In this document: one piece after another, positions 1-5,733 of the stretch
How the letters are laid out: each line of letters starts with the position of its first letter
Position numbering within the stretch: position 1 is the first letter of the stretch
DNA from: Chitinophagales bacterium
GTDB lineage: Bacteria > Bacteroidota > Bacteroidia > Chitinophagales > UBA2359
DNA length: 7,210 bases
Direction: 5' to 3'
Assembly: GCA_020629335.1 (NCBI GenBank)
Contig: JAHDDN010000273.1
Span: 1 to 7,210, forward strand
Position numbers and translations under genes: made by a program
The notes under the pieces: model-generated
What the model was told of the DNA's origin: nothing
What the model saw: the letters and a program-made list of their open reading frames with translations, nothing else
The model's database searches: none

Positions 1-1
1 G

Positions 2-2194
2 TTGAATAAGCCATTAACTCTTACAGAGAAGATATTATATACTCACCTTCATGGCAACTTGCCAACAGGGGAATATAGCAGGGGTAAGGATTATGTAGAT
101 TTCTTACCAGATAGAGTAGCGATGCAAGACGCAACAGCTCAAATGGCTTTGTTGCAGTTTATGCAAGCAGGTAAAAAGAAAGTAGCTGTCCCTTCTACCG
201 TACATTGCGATCACTTGATCCAAGCCAAAGAAGGAGCTAACGAGGATTTAGAAATCGCATTAGATGTGAATAAGGAAGTATACGACTTCTTATCTTCCGT
301 ATCTCAAAAATATGGTATTGGATTTTGGAAGCCAGGAGCTGGTATTATTCACCAAGTAGTATTAGAAAACTACGCTTTCCCTGGTGGAATGATGATCGGT
401 ACAGATTCACACACTGTAAATGCAGGCGGATTAGGCATGGTCGCTATCGGAGTTGGTGGTGCAGATGCAGTAGACGTCATGGCAGGAATGGCATGGGAGC
501 TTTTACAACCTAAATTGATAGGTGTAAAATTAACAGGCAAATTAAATGGCTGGACCTCTTCTAAAGATGTTATTCTAAAGGTAGCAGGAATCTTAACTGC
601 CAAAGGTGGTACTGGTGCTATTGTTGAATACTTCGGCCCTGGAGCAGAATCTTTATCTTGTACAGGTAAAGGTACAATTTGTAATATGGGAGCAGAGATC
701 GGAGCAACGACTTCTATCTTCGGTTATGATGCGTCTATGTCTCGTTACCTAAAAGCAACAGATCGTAAAGACGTAGCAGAATTAGCAGATAAAGTAGCAG
801 AGCACTTAACAGGCGATGCAGAAGTATATGCTAATCCAGAAAAATACTTTGATCAAGTAATCGAAATTGATTTATCTACTTTAGAGCCGCATATCAACGG
901 CCCATATACACCAGATTTAGCTTGGCCATTATCTAAGTTTGCTCAAGCAGCCAAAGATAATGACTACCCAATGAAGTTGGAAGTAGGATTAATCGGTTCT
1001 TGTACCAACTCTTCTTATGAAGATTTAGACAGAGCCGCTTCTTTAGCACAGCAAGCAATTGATAAGAAACTAATTGCGAAATCAGAATTTACGATTACAC
1101 CAGGTTCTGAGCAAGTAAGATTTACTGTAGAGCGTGATGGACAATTAGACCTATTCGAAAAAATGGGAGGTGTGGTTTTAGCCAATGCATGTGGACCATG
1201 TATCGGTCAATGGGCACGTCATACAGATGATCCAGATAAAGCGAACTCTATTATCACTTCATTCAATCGTAACTTCTCTAAGCGTAATGATGGTAATCCT
1301 GCTACTCGTTCATTCGTAGCCTCTCCAGAAATTGTTACTGCCATGGTATTAGGTGGCTCCTTAGGCTTTAATCCAATGACAGATACTTTAACAAACAGTG
1401 ATGGAGAGCAAGTAAAATTAGATCCACCTACAGGAGAAGAATTACCAAGCAAAGGCTTTGATGTAAAAGACAGAGGTTTTATCGGACCTAAAGCAGATGG
1501 TTCTTCTATCAAAGTAGAAGTAAATCCAGAGTCTAAGCGTCTTCAGTTACTAACGCCATTCAATCCATGGGACGGAAACGACATGATCCACAATAAACTG
1601 CTTATCAAAGCAAAAGGAAAATGTACAACCGATCATATCTCAATGGCTGGTCCTTGGTTAACGTACAGAGGCCACTTAGATAATATCTCTAACAATATGC
1701 TAATCGGAGCGATTAACTTTGCTAACGACAAAGCTAATACAGTCAAAAACCAATTGACTGGCGAATACGGCGCAGTACCAGATACAGCCCGTTTCTATAA
1801 GTCTTTAGGCGTAGGAACAATCGTAGTAGGAGATGAGAATTATGGAGAAGGTTCTTCTCGTGAACATGCCGCAATGGAGCCACGTCACTTAGGCGTTAAA
1901 GCTGTAATCGTTCGTTCATTCGCTCGTATCCACGAAACGAATCTAAAGAAACAAGGTATCTTAGCCTTCACTTTCACAGACAAAGCAGATTACGATAAAA
2001 TCCAAGAAGACGACAGCATTGATATCCACTGTGCAGACTTAGCACCAGGTAAAAATGTCAAAGTAGTTCTTAATCACAAAGACGGTTCTGCTGATACTAT
2101 TGAAGTAGCACACACTTTGAATGAAAATCAAATTGATTGGTTCAAAGCAGGTAGCGCCCTTAACCAAATTCGTAAAGAAGGCGGATTAAGTTAA
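2..2194 (+). CDS. acn: Aconitate hydratase, mitochondrial-type, 5' end outside window
   Basis: Aconitase isomerises citrate to isocitrate via cis-aconitate in the cytoplasmic TCA cycle, using a [4Fe-4S] cluster. The 730 residues present match the mitochondrial-type family end to end. Cluster ligands are Cys334 (in GSCTNSS) and Cys397 and Cys400 (in ACGPC), with the same 63- and 3-residue spacing as Cys358/421/424 of pig aconitase. The Asp70-His71 pair, the Asp-Ser-His at 135-137 (GTDSHT), Arg556 (YRGHLDN) and catalytic Ser618 with Arg620 (GEGSSREH) are all present, so it should be active. The swivelling C-terminal domain covers roughly residues 520-730. The frame is already open at the window edge. 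The TTG at base 2 has no promoter or RBS visible, and homologues carry about 25-30 more residues before the KPLTLTEKI segment, so I read this as a 5'-truncated view and not a true start. A strong terminator follows about 50 bp after the stop. The gene symbol is generic. Confidence 0.97.
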   Translation: MNKPLTLTEKILYTHLHGNLPTGEYSRGKDYVDFLPDRVAMQDATAQMALLQFMQAGKKKVAVPSTVHCDHLIQAKEGANEDLEIALDVNKEVYDFLSSVSQKYGIGFWKPGAGIIHQVVLENYAFPGGMMIGTDSHTVNAGGLGMVAIGVGGADAVDVMAGMAWELLQPKLIGVKLTGKLNGWTSSKDVILKVAGILTAKGGTGAIVEYFGPGAESLSCTGKGTICNMGAEIGATTSIFGYDASMSRYLKATDRKDVAELADKVAEHLTGDAEVYANPEKYFDQVIEIDLSTLEPHINGPYTPDLAWPLSKFAQAAKDNDYPMKLEVGLIGSCTNSSYEDLDRAASLAQQAIDKKLIAKSEFTITPGSEQVRFTVERDGQLDLFEKMGGVVLANACGPCIGQWARHTDDPDKANSIITSFNRNFSKRNDGNPATRSFVASPEIVTAMVLGGSLGFNPMTDTLTNSDGEQVKLDPPTGEELPSKGFDVKDRGFIGPKADGSSIKVEVNPESKRLQLLTPFNPWDGNDMIHNKLLIKAKGKCTTDHISMAGPWLTYRGHLDNISNNMLIGAINFANDKANTVKNQLTGEYGAVPDTARFYKSLGVGTIVVGDENYGEGSSREHAAMEPRHLGVKAVIVRSFARIHETNLKKQGILAFTFTDKADYDKIQEDDSIDIHCADLAPGKNVKVVLNHKDGSADTIEVAHTLNENQIDWFKAGSALNQIRKEGGLS

Positions 2195-2198
2195 TGTA

Positions 2199-2221
2199 GG
2201 GGCTGACCTATGTGTCCGCCC
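2199..2221. repeat. REP-like hairpin directly after aconitase stop
   Basis: An 8-nt arm GGGCTGAC (2200-2207) faces GTCCGCCC (2214-2221) across a 6-nt CTATGT loop; seven of eight positions pair. It starts 5 bp after the aconitase stop codon and is much GC-richer than its surroundings. Short dispersed hairpins of the pattern GTAGGGGC...GCCC are common between genes in several bacterial phyla, and this resembles them; that link is from memory. It has no T-run, so it is not itself the terminator. It may protect the 3' end of the mRNA from exonucleases. Confidence 0.55.
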
Positions 2222-2242
2222 ATTTATAGTAATATAAAGAGG

Positions 2243-2274
2243 AAAGGCCATCACGAAAGTGGTGGCCTTTTTTT
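2243..2274 (+). terminator. Intrinsic terminator of the aconitase transcript
   Basis: A 12-bp stem, AAAGGCCATCAC (2243-2254) with GTGGTGGCCTTT (2259-2270), contains one T-G wobble and is closed by a stable GAAA tetraloop. The right arm runs straight into more T residues, giving seven T in a row (2268-2274 counted with the stem end). This is a textbook Rho-independent terminator for plus-strand transcription, 48 bp after the aconitase stop. On the opposite strand the following sequence is not a clean T-run, so I call it one-directional. Confidence 0.93.
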
Positions 2275-2288
2275 GTTTAGGTACTTAT

Positions 2289-2328
2289 ATTAGTGTATTC
2301 TATTCAACTAATATACTAATTCACTAAT
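2289..2328. repeat. Short 8-bp-period ACTAAT repeat with one inverted copy
   Basis: ACTAAT occurs at 2307, 2315 and 2323, an exact 8-bp period with variable two-base spacers. One inverted copy, ATTAGT, lies at 2289-2294. The layout (tandem octamers plus an inverted octamer to the left) is the same as in the longer octamer array at 2563-2687, though the base sequence differs. It lies just after the aconitase terminator and is not coding on either strand. Function unknown. Confidence 0.6.
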
Positions 2329-2329
2329 T

Positions 2330-2422
2330 ATGGGCTTCCCATGCGCTCGTAAAACGAAGTGCGTAGCACAAGTCCATTCATCATGATGCATTTATCATTC
2401 ATCATTAGCCGAAGGCGCATGG
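2330..2422. repeat. Cluster of short inverted and direct repeats left of element copy 1
   Basis: Three nested structures are visible. ATGGG-CTT-CCCAT is a small hairpin at 2330-2342. CCATGCGC (2339-2346) is a perfect inverted match to GCGCATGG (2415-2422). GTGC-GTA-GCAC is a small hairpin at 2359-2369. Inside lies an AT-rich stretch with a 9-bp direct repeat ATTCATCAT at 2376-2384 and 2397-2405 (period 21). No open frame of useful length crosses it. It may be the 5' part of the element at 2425-2552, possibly interrupted by the AT-rich stretch; the boundary cannot be fixed from one copy. Confidence 0.45.
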
Positions 2423-2424
2423 TC

Positions 2425-2552
2425 GGGCTGTCCGTTCTTATGTGGCTATGTGTCAGCTACTCCGCTAAGGTCTGCTTGTCTGCTAAAGCCAGCCTGCGCA
2501 TACCTAAGCTACGTAAGCAGCCCCATTGACGCCACATACCACTACCATCCCT
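2425..2552 (+). repeat. ~130-bp structured intergenic element, copy 1
   Basis: This block aligns with the reverse complement of 3134-3265. Its first 46 bases align without gaps (36 identical), its last 50 align without gaps (35 identical), and the middle differs by a 4-base indel. An 8-bp perfect inverted pair, TATGTGGC (2439-2446) and GCCACATA (2531-2538), closes most of the element. In copy 2 the same helix is kept with four changed base pairs. The core contains ACTCCGCTAAGG (2459-2470) and CCAGCCTGCG, shared exactly with copy 2. It is GC-richer than its flanks and shows no coding frame shared by both copies. It looks like a dispersed structured element, either RNA or single-stranded-DNA hairpin type. 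No transposase gene is nearby. Confidence 0.8.
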
Positions 2553-2562
2553 AAGCCAATTC

Positions 2563-2687
2563 TTAACCGATTAACTTTTTAACTGAAAAACTGATTAACC
2601 GAAATTTTCTTAAGTCAGTTTACCAGTTATTCAGTTATTCAGTTTACCAGTTATTCAGTTTATCAGTTATTCAGTTTGCCAGTTCAT
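2563..2687. repeat. Inverted pair of 8-bp tandem arrays
   Basis: Five degenerate octamers of type TTAACYGA fill 2563-2602. After a 12-base spacer (2603-2614), about nine octamers of the opposite orientation, type CAGTTATT or CAGTTTAC, fill 2616-2687. TTAACTGA is the reverse complement of TCAGTTAA, so the two arrays can pair into a hairpin of about 40 bp. The right array overlaps the 3' end of the minus-strand gene, so its last two units encode that protein's final residues and stop codon. The DNA is not coding elsewhere. It could act as a terminator-like or protein-binding structure, or be slippage-grown simple sequence; neither is shown. Confidence 0.85.
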
Positions 2688-2991
2688 TCTGCATCGGCTT
2701 CAATATCTTATGGTCGATAAAGAAGGTACCAAAAGGGACTAAGCTCGATAGCAATACCTTCCAGGTCGTTTTAGTATGACTCCAATCATGCGTCATACTG
2801 ACATAGATTGTATAAACCACAAATAGCAAAAACAACATACCGTGAATAGGTCCAACTGTTTTTACTACTTCAGGCATATCGAGCATCCGCTTTAGAGGTA
2901 CTCCCAAAAAGATTAGTATGATTAAAGAGGTTCCTTCAAACAATGCCAATAAGCGCAAGCGTCCTATATGAGAAGAAAAGAAATTACTCAT
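2671..2991 (-). CDS. Small integral membrane protein, DUF3817 (YdzA-like)
   Basis: A 106-residue protein with three likely membrane helices (about residues 12-31, 44-65 and 76-92), a short charged N-terminus, and the pattern seen in DUF3817 proteins: LRLLALFEGTSL early (Glu19), His50-Gly51 opening the second helix, and a Pro-Phe-Gly-Thr-Phe stretch ending in Asp93 in the third. The family is about 100 residues long, so it looks complete. Its molecular function is unknown. The start is the ATG at 2991; there is no Shine-Dalgarno sequence, which is normal in Bacteroidota, but a good promoter lies about 65 bp upstream. The last four residues (ELAN) and the TGA stop are encoded by the octamer repeat array, so the repeat may have altered the original C-terminus. 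The gene stands alone between two inverted copies of the ~130-bp element and points toward aconitase. Confidence 0.85.
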   Translation of the reverse strand: MSNFFSSHIGRLRLLALFEGTSLIILIFLGVPLKRMLDMPEVVKTVGPIHGMLFLLFVVYTIYVSMTHDWSHTKTTWKVLLSSLVPFGTFFIDHKILKPMQNELAN

Positions 2992-3057
2992 GTTTGTATT
3001 TTTATTCTACTATAGCTGTTCAGTATAAATGCTGAAAAGCTAGGTTTTAATAGCCAG

Positions 3058-3089
3058 CAAAGATAAGCTGTAGAATATTAACAAACAAA
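3058..3089 (-). promoter_or_regulatory. Bacteroidota-type promoter for the DUF3817 gene
   Basis: On the minus strand TATCTTTG (bases 3065-3058) fits the Bacteroidota -7 box TAnnTTTG exactly. TTTG at 3089-3086 lies 20 nt upstream and a second TTTG at 3085-3082 lies 16 nt upstream; both fit the known -33 element. Transcription would start near 3053, giving a leader of about 60 nt before the ATG at 2991. This is the only promoter in the window with both boxes well matched. Confidence 0.7.
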
Positions 3090-3133
3090 AGGAGGACTAA
3101 GATTAAAAAAATGCCACATTATTTTCTTGGACA

Positions 3134-3265
3134 AGGGATAGGAGCGGTACTCAGCGTATATGAGCGAGCCTACGGAGCTTAGGCAGACGCAGGCTGGCCT
3201 GGAAAGGCAGACAAGTATGCCTTAGCGGAGTGGCTGGCGAATAGCTGAGTAAGAGCGGATAGCCC
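3134..3265 (-). repeat. ~130-bp structured intergenic element, copy 2, inverted
   Basis: Read on the minus strand from 3265 to 3134 this matches copy 1 (2425-2552). The closing helix is TACTCAGC with GCTGAGTA (plus-strand 3244-3251 and 3148-3155), at the positions aligned to the helix of copy 1. All four central pairs differ between copies and pairing is retained. This copy also has internal hairpins missing or weak in copy 1: AAGGCA (3204-3209) with TGCCTT (3218-3223), and GCCTA (3168-3172) with TAGGC (3180-3184). Similarity may continue a few bases beyond 3265 toward 3280. It lies upstream of the DUF3817 promoter, outside its transcript. Not coding as far as I can see. Confidence 0.8.
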
Positions 3266-3282
3266 GGTGCGCAGCATGGCCC

Positions 3283-3345
3283 CTAAAAATATTTTTAGAT
3301 TATTTTAATGCGCCAATGTTGTTATTGTAAGAGAAGATAATCTAA
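3283..3345. repeat. AT-rich palindrome and inverted repeat
   Basis: CTAAAAATATTTTTAG (3283-3298) is a perfect 16-bp palindrome. Overlapping it, TTAGATTAT (3295-3303) is a perfect inverted match of ATAATCTAA (3337-3345) across 33 bases. Both lie more than 60 bp upstream of the next gene's -7 box. They could be a regulator-binding site or a weak structure bounding the element copy. AT-only pairing in AT-rich DNA carries little weight. The remaining intergenic bases up to 3410 show nothing else I can support. Confidence 0.35.
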
Positions 3346-3409
3346 GTATTGAATGAGATAAATTCTGCTTTTTAAAATTGTTATTTTTTTAATGTAAGTA
3401 AAATAGTTT

Positions 3410-3417
3410 TACCTTTG
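3410..3417 (+). promoter_or_regulatory. -7 box immediately before the 3424 start codon
   Basis: TACCTTTG fits TAnnTTTG exactly and ends 6 nt before the ATG at 3424. With the usual distance from this box to the transcript start, the mRNA would begin about 1-2 nt before the ATG, so it would have essentially no leader. No -33 TTG lies at the usual spacing; the nearest (3378-3380) is 29 nt away, so support rests on the -7 box and its position. Confidence 0.5.
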
Positions 3418-3423
3418 ATTCTA

Positions 3424-4797
3424 ATGAAGAAGGAGGTATTTATAATAGGAACTATTGCATACAGCATTTTGGCTATTTTGGCCCTTGTTTTCTATTGTGA
3501 AAGAACCGCTTTTTTAGATATTGCATTCCATTTGTTCTATATCATTAAAGATAGCGACTTTGCTATACAGAACAATCGATTTAGTGCTGTAGTTACTGAA
3601 ATATATCCCTTATTAGCATCGAAAATCGGCTTAGAGCTAAAGACTGTGATGCAAATCTATTCCTTAGCATTTGTGCTGAATCATTATATCGTCTTTGCCA
3701 TATGTGTGAAGCTATTCAAAGCCTATCAGCTTGGGATAGTCATGCTGTTGTTTAGCACCTTAATGGTCACGGATACCTTTTATTGGATTGCTTCAGAATT
3801 GCCTCAAGGCATTGCCTTATTGATCCTGTTTTTTGGCTTTTTATGGCATATTAAAGAAGTACAAGAAAAAACGAAATGGTGGGTATATGTTCTCATTCTG
3901 TTATCTTCTGTGGCCTTGGTGTTTTTTCATCCTTTAATGCTATTTCCTTTTGTGTTTTTTAGTGTGTTTTTATTCTTTCATGCGTCTAAGAAAAGATCTT
4001 TATTAGTCCTTAGTCTGATTACTTTTTTAGGAGTCTATGTAGGGAAGTCCAAACTCCTTAAGTCAAAATATGATGCTACTTCAATGGAAGGGACTGACAA
4101 TATCACTGAGCTTTTTCCGAATTATATTTTTTTAGAATCCAATGAAAACTTGCTCTCTTATATTGTGAGTGATTATTACATCTTGTTTTTGTTTTTTATT
4201 GCCTTATTAATTTATTATGTTAGGAACTCAAGTTATCTAAAAATGCTATTATTAGCCTCTTTTGTTCTTGGGTATGCACTCCTTGTAAATGTTACTTACC
4301 CTAATGGAGGAGAGCAATTTTATATGGAAAATCTCTATCTACCACTTAGTATATTTGTAGCTATTCCATTAGCATTTGATATGACAAAGTTTTTCTCTAA
4401 GCGAGTCTATTTAGTTTCGCTTATTATTCTACTAGGAATAAGAATCGCTCACATTGGAATCAATCACCAAGCTTATACAGATCGAGTAAATTACTTGCAA
4501 GAATATTTAGCAGAAACAGAAACATTAAAACAGAAAAAGTTAGTCGTTCATCAAGAGGATTTTCCAATGGATACTTTACTCATGACTTGGGCAACTCCTT
4601 ATGAATTTTGGTTATTATCGACTATTGATCAAGGCGAAACCAGATCGGTTTTTATCACTGATAATTTTGAAGAAATAGTTTGGACAAGGAATTTAAATGA
4701 GAAATTTATCACCAAATGGGGAGCTTATCCATATAAAGATTTACCGCCTAAGTACTTTAACTTTAAAGATACGAGTTTGTATGATTATAATCGTTGA
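3424..4797 (+). CDS. Polytopic inner-membrane protein of unknown function
   Basis: A 457-residue, strongly hydrophobic protein that I do not recognise as a named family. By eye it has about 11 membrane helices (near residues 5-25, 74-97, 101-121, 126-144, 152-168, 170-186, 192-206, 248-267, 271-291, 303-319 and 326-345). A long first loop (26-73) carries Glu26-Arg27 and Asp32, another loop covers 207-247, and a soluble C-terminal domain of about 105 residues follows (350-457, rich in Trp and Tyr). An acidic residue in the first loop of a many-helix protein with a soluble C-terminus recalls GT-C-fold glycosyltransferases (PMT/ArnT-like), but I see no diagnostic motif, so that is only a suggestion. 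In-frame TTG at 3415 would add three residues, but it lies inside the putative -7 box, so I choose ATG 3424. It may be co-transcribed with the SEC-C gene 46 bp downstream, although that gene has its own possible box. Confidence 0.85.
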   Translation: MKKEVFIIGTIAYSILAILALVFYCERTAFLDIAFHLFYIIKDSDFAIQNNRFSAVVTEIYPLLASKIGLELKTVMQIYSLAFVLNHYIVFAICVKLFKAYQLGIVMLLFSTLMVTDTFYWIASELPQGIALLILFFGFLWHIKEVQEKTKWWVYVLILLSSVALVFFHPLMLFPFVFFSVFLFFHASKKRSLLVLSLITFLGVYVGKSKLLKSKYDATSMEGTDNITELFPNYIFLESNENLLSYIVSDYYILFLFFIALLIYYVRNSSYLKMLLLASFVLGYALLVNVTYPNGGEQFYMENLYLPLSIFVAIPLAFDMTKFFSKRVYLVSLIILLGIRIAHIGINHQAYTDRVNYLQEYLAETETLKQKKLVVHQEDFPMDTLLMTWATPYEFWLLSTIDQGETRSVFITDNFEEIVWTRNLNEKFITKWGAYPYKDLPPKYFNFKDTSLYDYNR

Positions 4798-4804
4798 TTT
4801 TATT

Positions 4805-4812
4805 TATCTTCG
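4805..4812 (+). promoter_or_regulatory. Possible -7 box for the SEC-C gene
   Basis: TATCTTCG differs from TAnnTTTG by one base (TTCG for TTTG). It begins 8 bp after the end of the upstream gene and ends 31 nt before the ATG at 4844. A TTTG at 4776-4779 lies 25 nt upstream, slightly further than usual for the -33 element. This gene may therefore be transcribed on its own as well as by read-through. Confidence 0.35.
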
Positions 4813-4843
4813 CTTATTGTTAATTCAATAATAAAAGATCATA

Positions 4844-5725
4844 ATGAAGGAGTATACTATAGAATCTGCTTTTCATGAGTTAGATACTACCAATAAGCCA
4901 GGTCCAATAGAAGCCATTGACTTTTTGTATAATCATGAAAGGGATAGATTAATCACAGCCAAAATCGCCTATTCGTTAAGGAATGCTTATAATGACGATG
5001 TTTACTTAAATAAATTGACTGGAGAGTATTCTTACACACCTATATGGTATGCTATTGTGGCCGAAAATCATTTGAGTGAAGAATTGATTAGCCCTATTAT
5101 CAATCTTTTTACGACTACTGATCAAGATATGGATGTGCTAAATGAGCAAGGGCAAATTATAGTAACTAAACTTTGTGATGAATTAGGGGATGTGGCGACT
5201 TCCAAAGTAATGGATGCTATAGAAAAATATACCAGTTATGATAATAGATATCCTTTACTCTTTTTATTTGATTGTTTAGCTTATGCGAAGGATGAAAAAT
5301 ACTTGCCCCAGATATTGAGAATTTTAGAAGATGATGATAATTTGGGGTATATAGATTCTTTTGCGGTAGAGTTAGCTCATGCAGAAATTAAAGGGGCTTT
5401 GCCTCGCCTTAAAGAAATTAAGAAAAAATATAATGATGAAGATTTTAGGACAATTGAGCTTGATGAGGCTATAAAAGAATTAGAAACAGGAATTCATCCT
5501 TATCCAGAATATGTGCCACCCAGATTCAAACAGGTTAAACATTGGAAAGAGGAGCATAAATACCTATTTAAGCAAAAGGATGAACAAGTACCTAACCCAA
5601 TTTCTAATCGACCAACTAATAAGGTGAAAAAAGTCAATCCTATTTTGGCTAAGAAAATAGGCAGAAATGATCCTTGCCCATGTGGCTCAGGTAAAAAGTA
5701 TAAAAAATGCCACTTGAAAAAATAA
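4844..5725 (+). CDS. Helical-repeat protein with C-terminal SEC-C zinc motif
   Basis: A 293-residue soluble protein without signal peptide or membrane helices. The C-terminus has the SEC-C motif NDPCPCGSGKKYKKCH: Cys278, Cys280, Cys289 and His290 are the expected zinc ligands, preceded by the usual basic linker and GRNDPC. SEC-C motifs occur at the SecA C-terminus, where they bind SecB and ribosomes, and on many unrelated proteins as an add-on. Residues 1 to about 215 are acidic and predicted largely helical, with alternating hydrophobic helices (for example 131-160 and 170-195) that look like HEAT-type repeats, possibly the DUF1186 type; I cannot prove the family. Residues 216-265 form a Pro- and Lys-rich linker. 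A role in protein quality control or ribosome/chaperone contact is a guess from the motif alone. Start ATG 4844 follows an A-rich stretch; no better start is seen. It ends 8 bp from the convergent mltG stop. Confidence 0.88.
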   Translation: MKEYTIESAFHELDTTNKPGPIEAIDFLYNHERDRLITAKIAYSLRNAYNDDVYLNKLTGEYSYTPIWYAIVAENHLSEELISPIINLFTTTDQDMDVLNEQGQIIVTKLCDELGDVATSKVMDAIEKYTSYDNRYPLLFLFDCLAYAKDEKYLPQILRILEDDDNLGYIDSFAVELAHAEIKGALPRLKEIKKKYNDEDFRTIELDEAIKELETGIHPYPEYVPPRFKQVKHWKEEHKYLFKQKDEQVPNPISNRPTNKVKKVNPILAKKIGRNDPCPCGSGKKYKKCHLKK

Positions 5726-5733
5726 GGGTCAAA

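Noticed and set aside
2..4. TTG at base 2 as the true aconitase start
   Set aside because: The family has about 25-30 further residues before this point, and the frame is open at the window edge, so the gene most likely begins upstream.
370..603. Minus-strand frame inside aconitase, and similar frames at 325-513, 1219-1512 and 6412-6639
   Set aside because: All are shadows of well-supported genes (aconitase or mltG) and resemble no protein.
2616..2687. CRISPR array
   Set aside because: The repeats are 8 bp with no unique spacers of normal length and no cas genes nearby.
3111..3182. Small ORF of 23 codons after an AGGAGG sequence near 3090
   Set aside because: The AGGAGG is about 15 nt from the ATG, too far, and the frame runs into the repeat element; the peptide resembles nothing.
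2425..3265. Insertion sequence carrying the DUF3817 gene
   Set aside because: No transposase, no target-site duplication that I can see, and the inverted copies are too diverged to be terminal repeats of one recent insertion.
2425..3280. tRNA or known small RNA within the GC-richer blocks
   Set aside because: No cloverleaf with TTCGA-type T-arm or CCA end is present; the blocks match each other, not a tRNA.
3283..3298. Palindrome as a terminator
   Set aside because: The stem is almost all A-T with no loop and no GC core, so it would be a weak terminator, and no gene ends next to it.
3415..3423. TTG 3415 as start of the membrane-protein gene
   Set aside because: It lies inside the exact TAnnTTTG box; the in-frame ATG at 3424 fits promoter position and is a stronger start codon.
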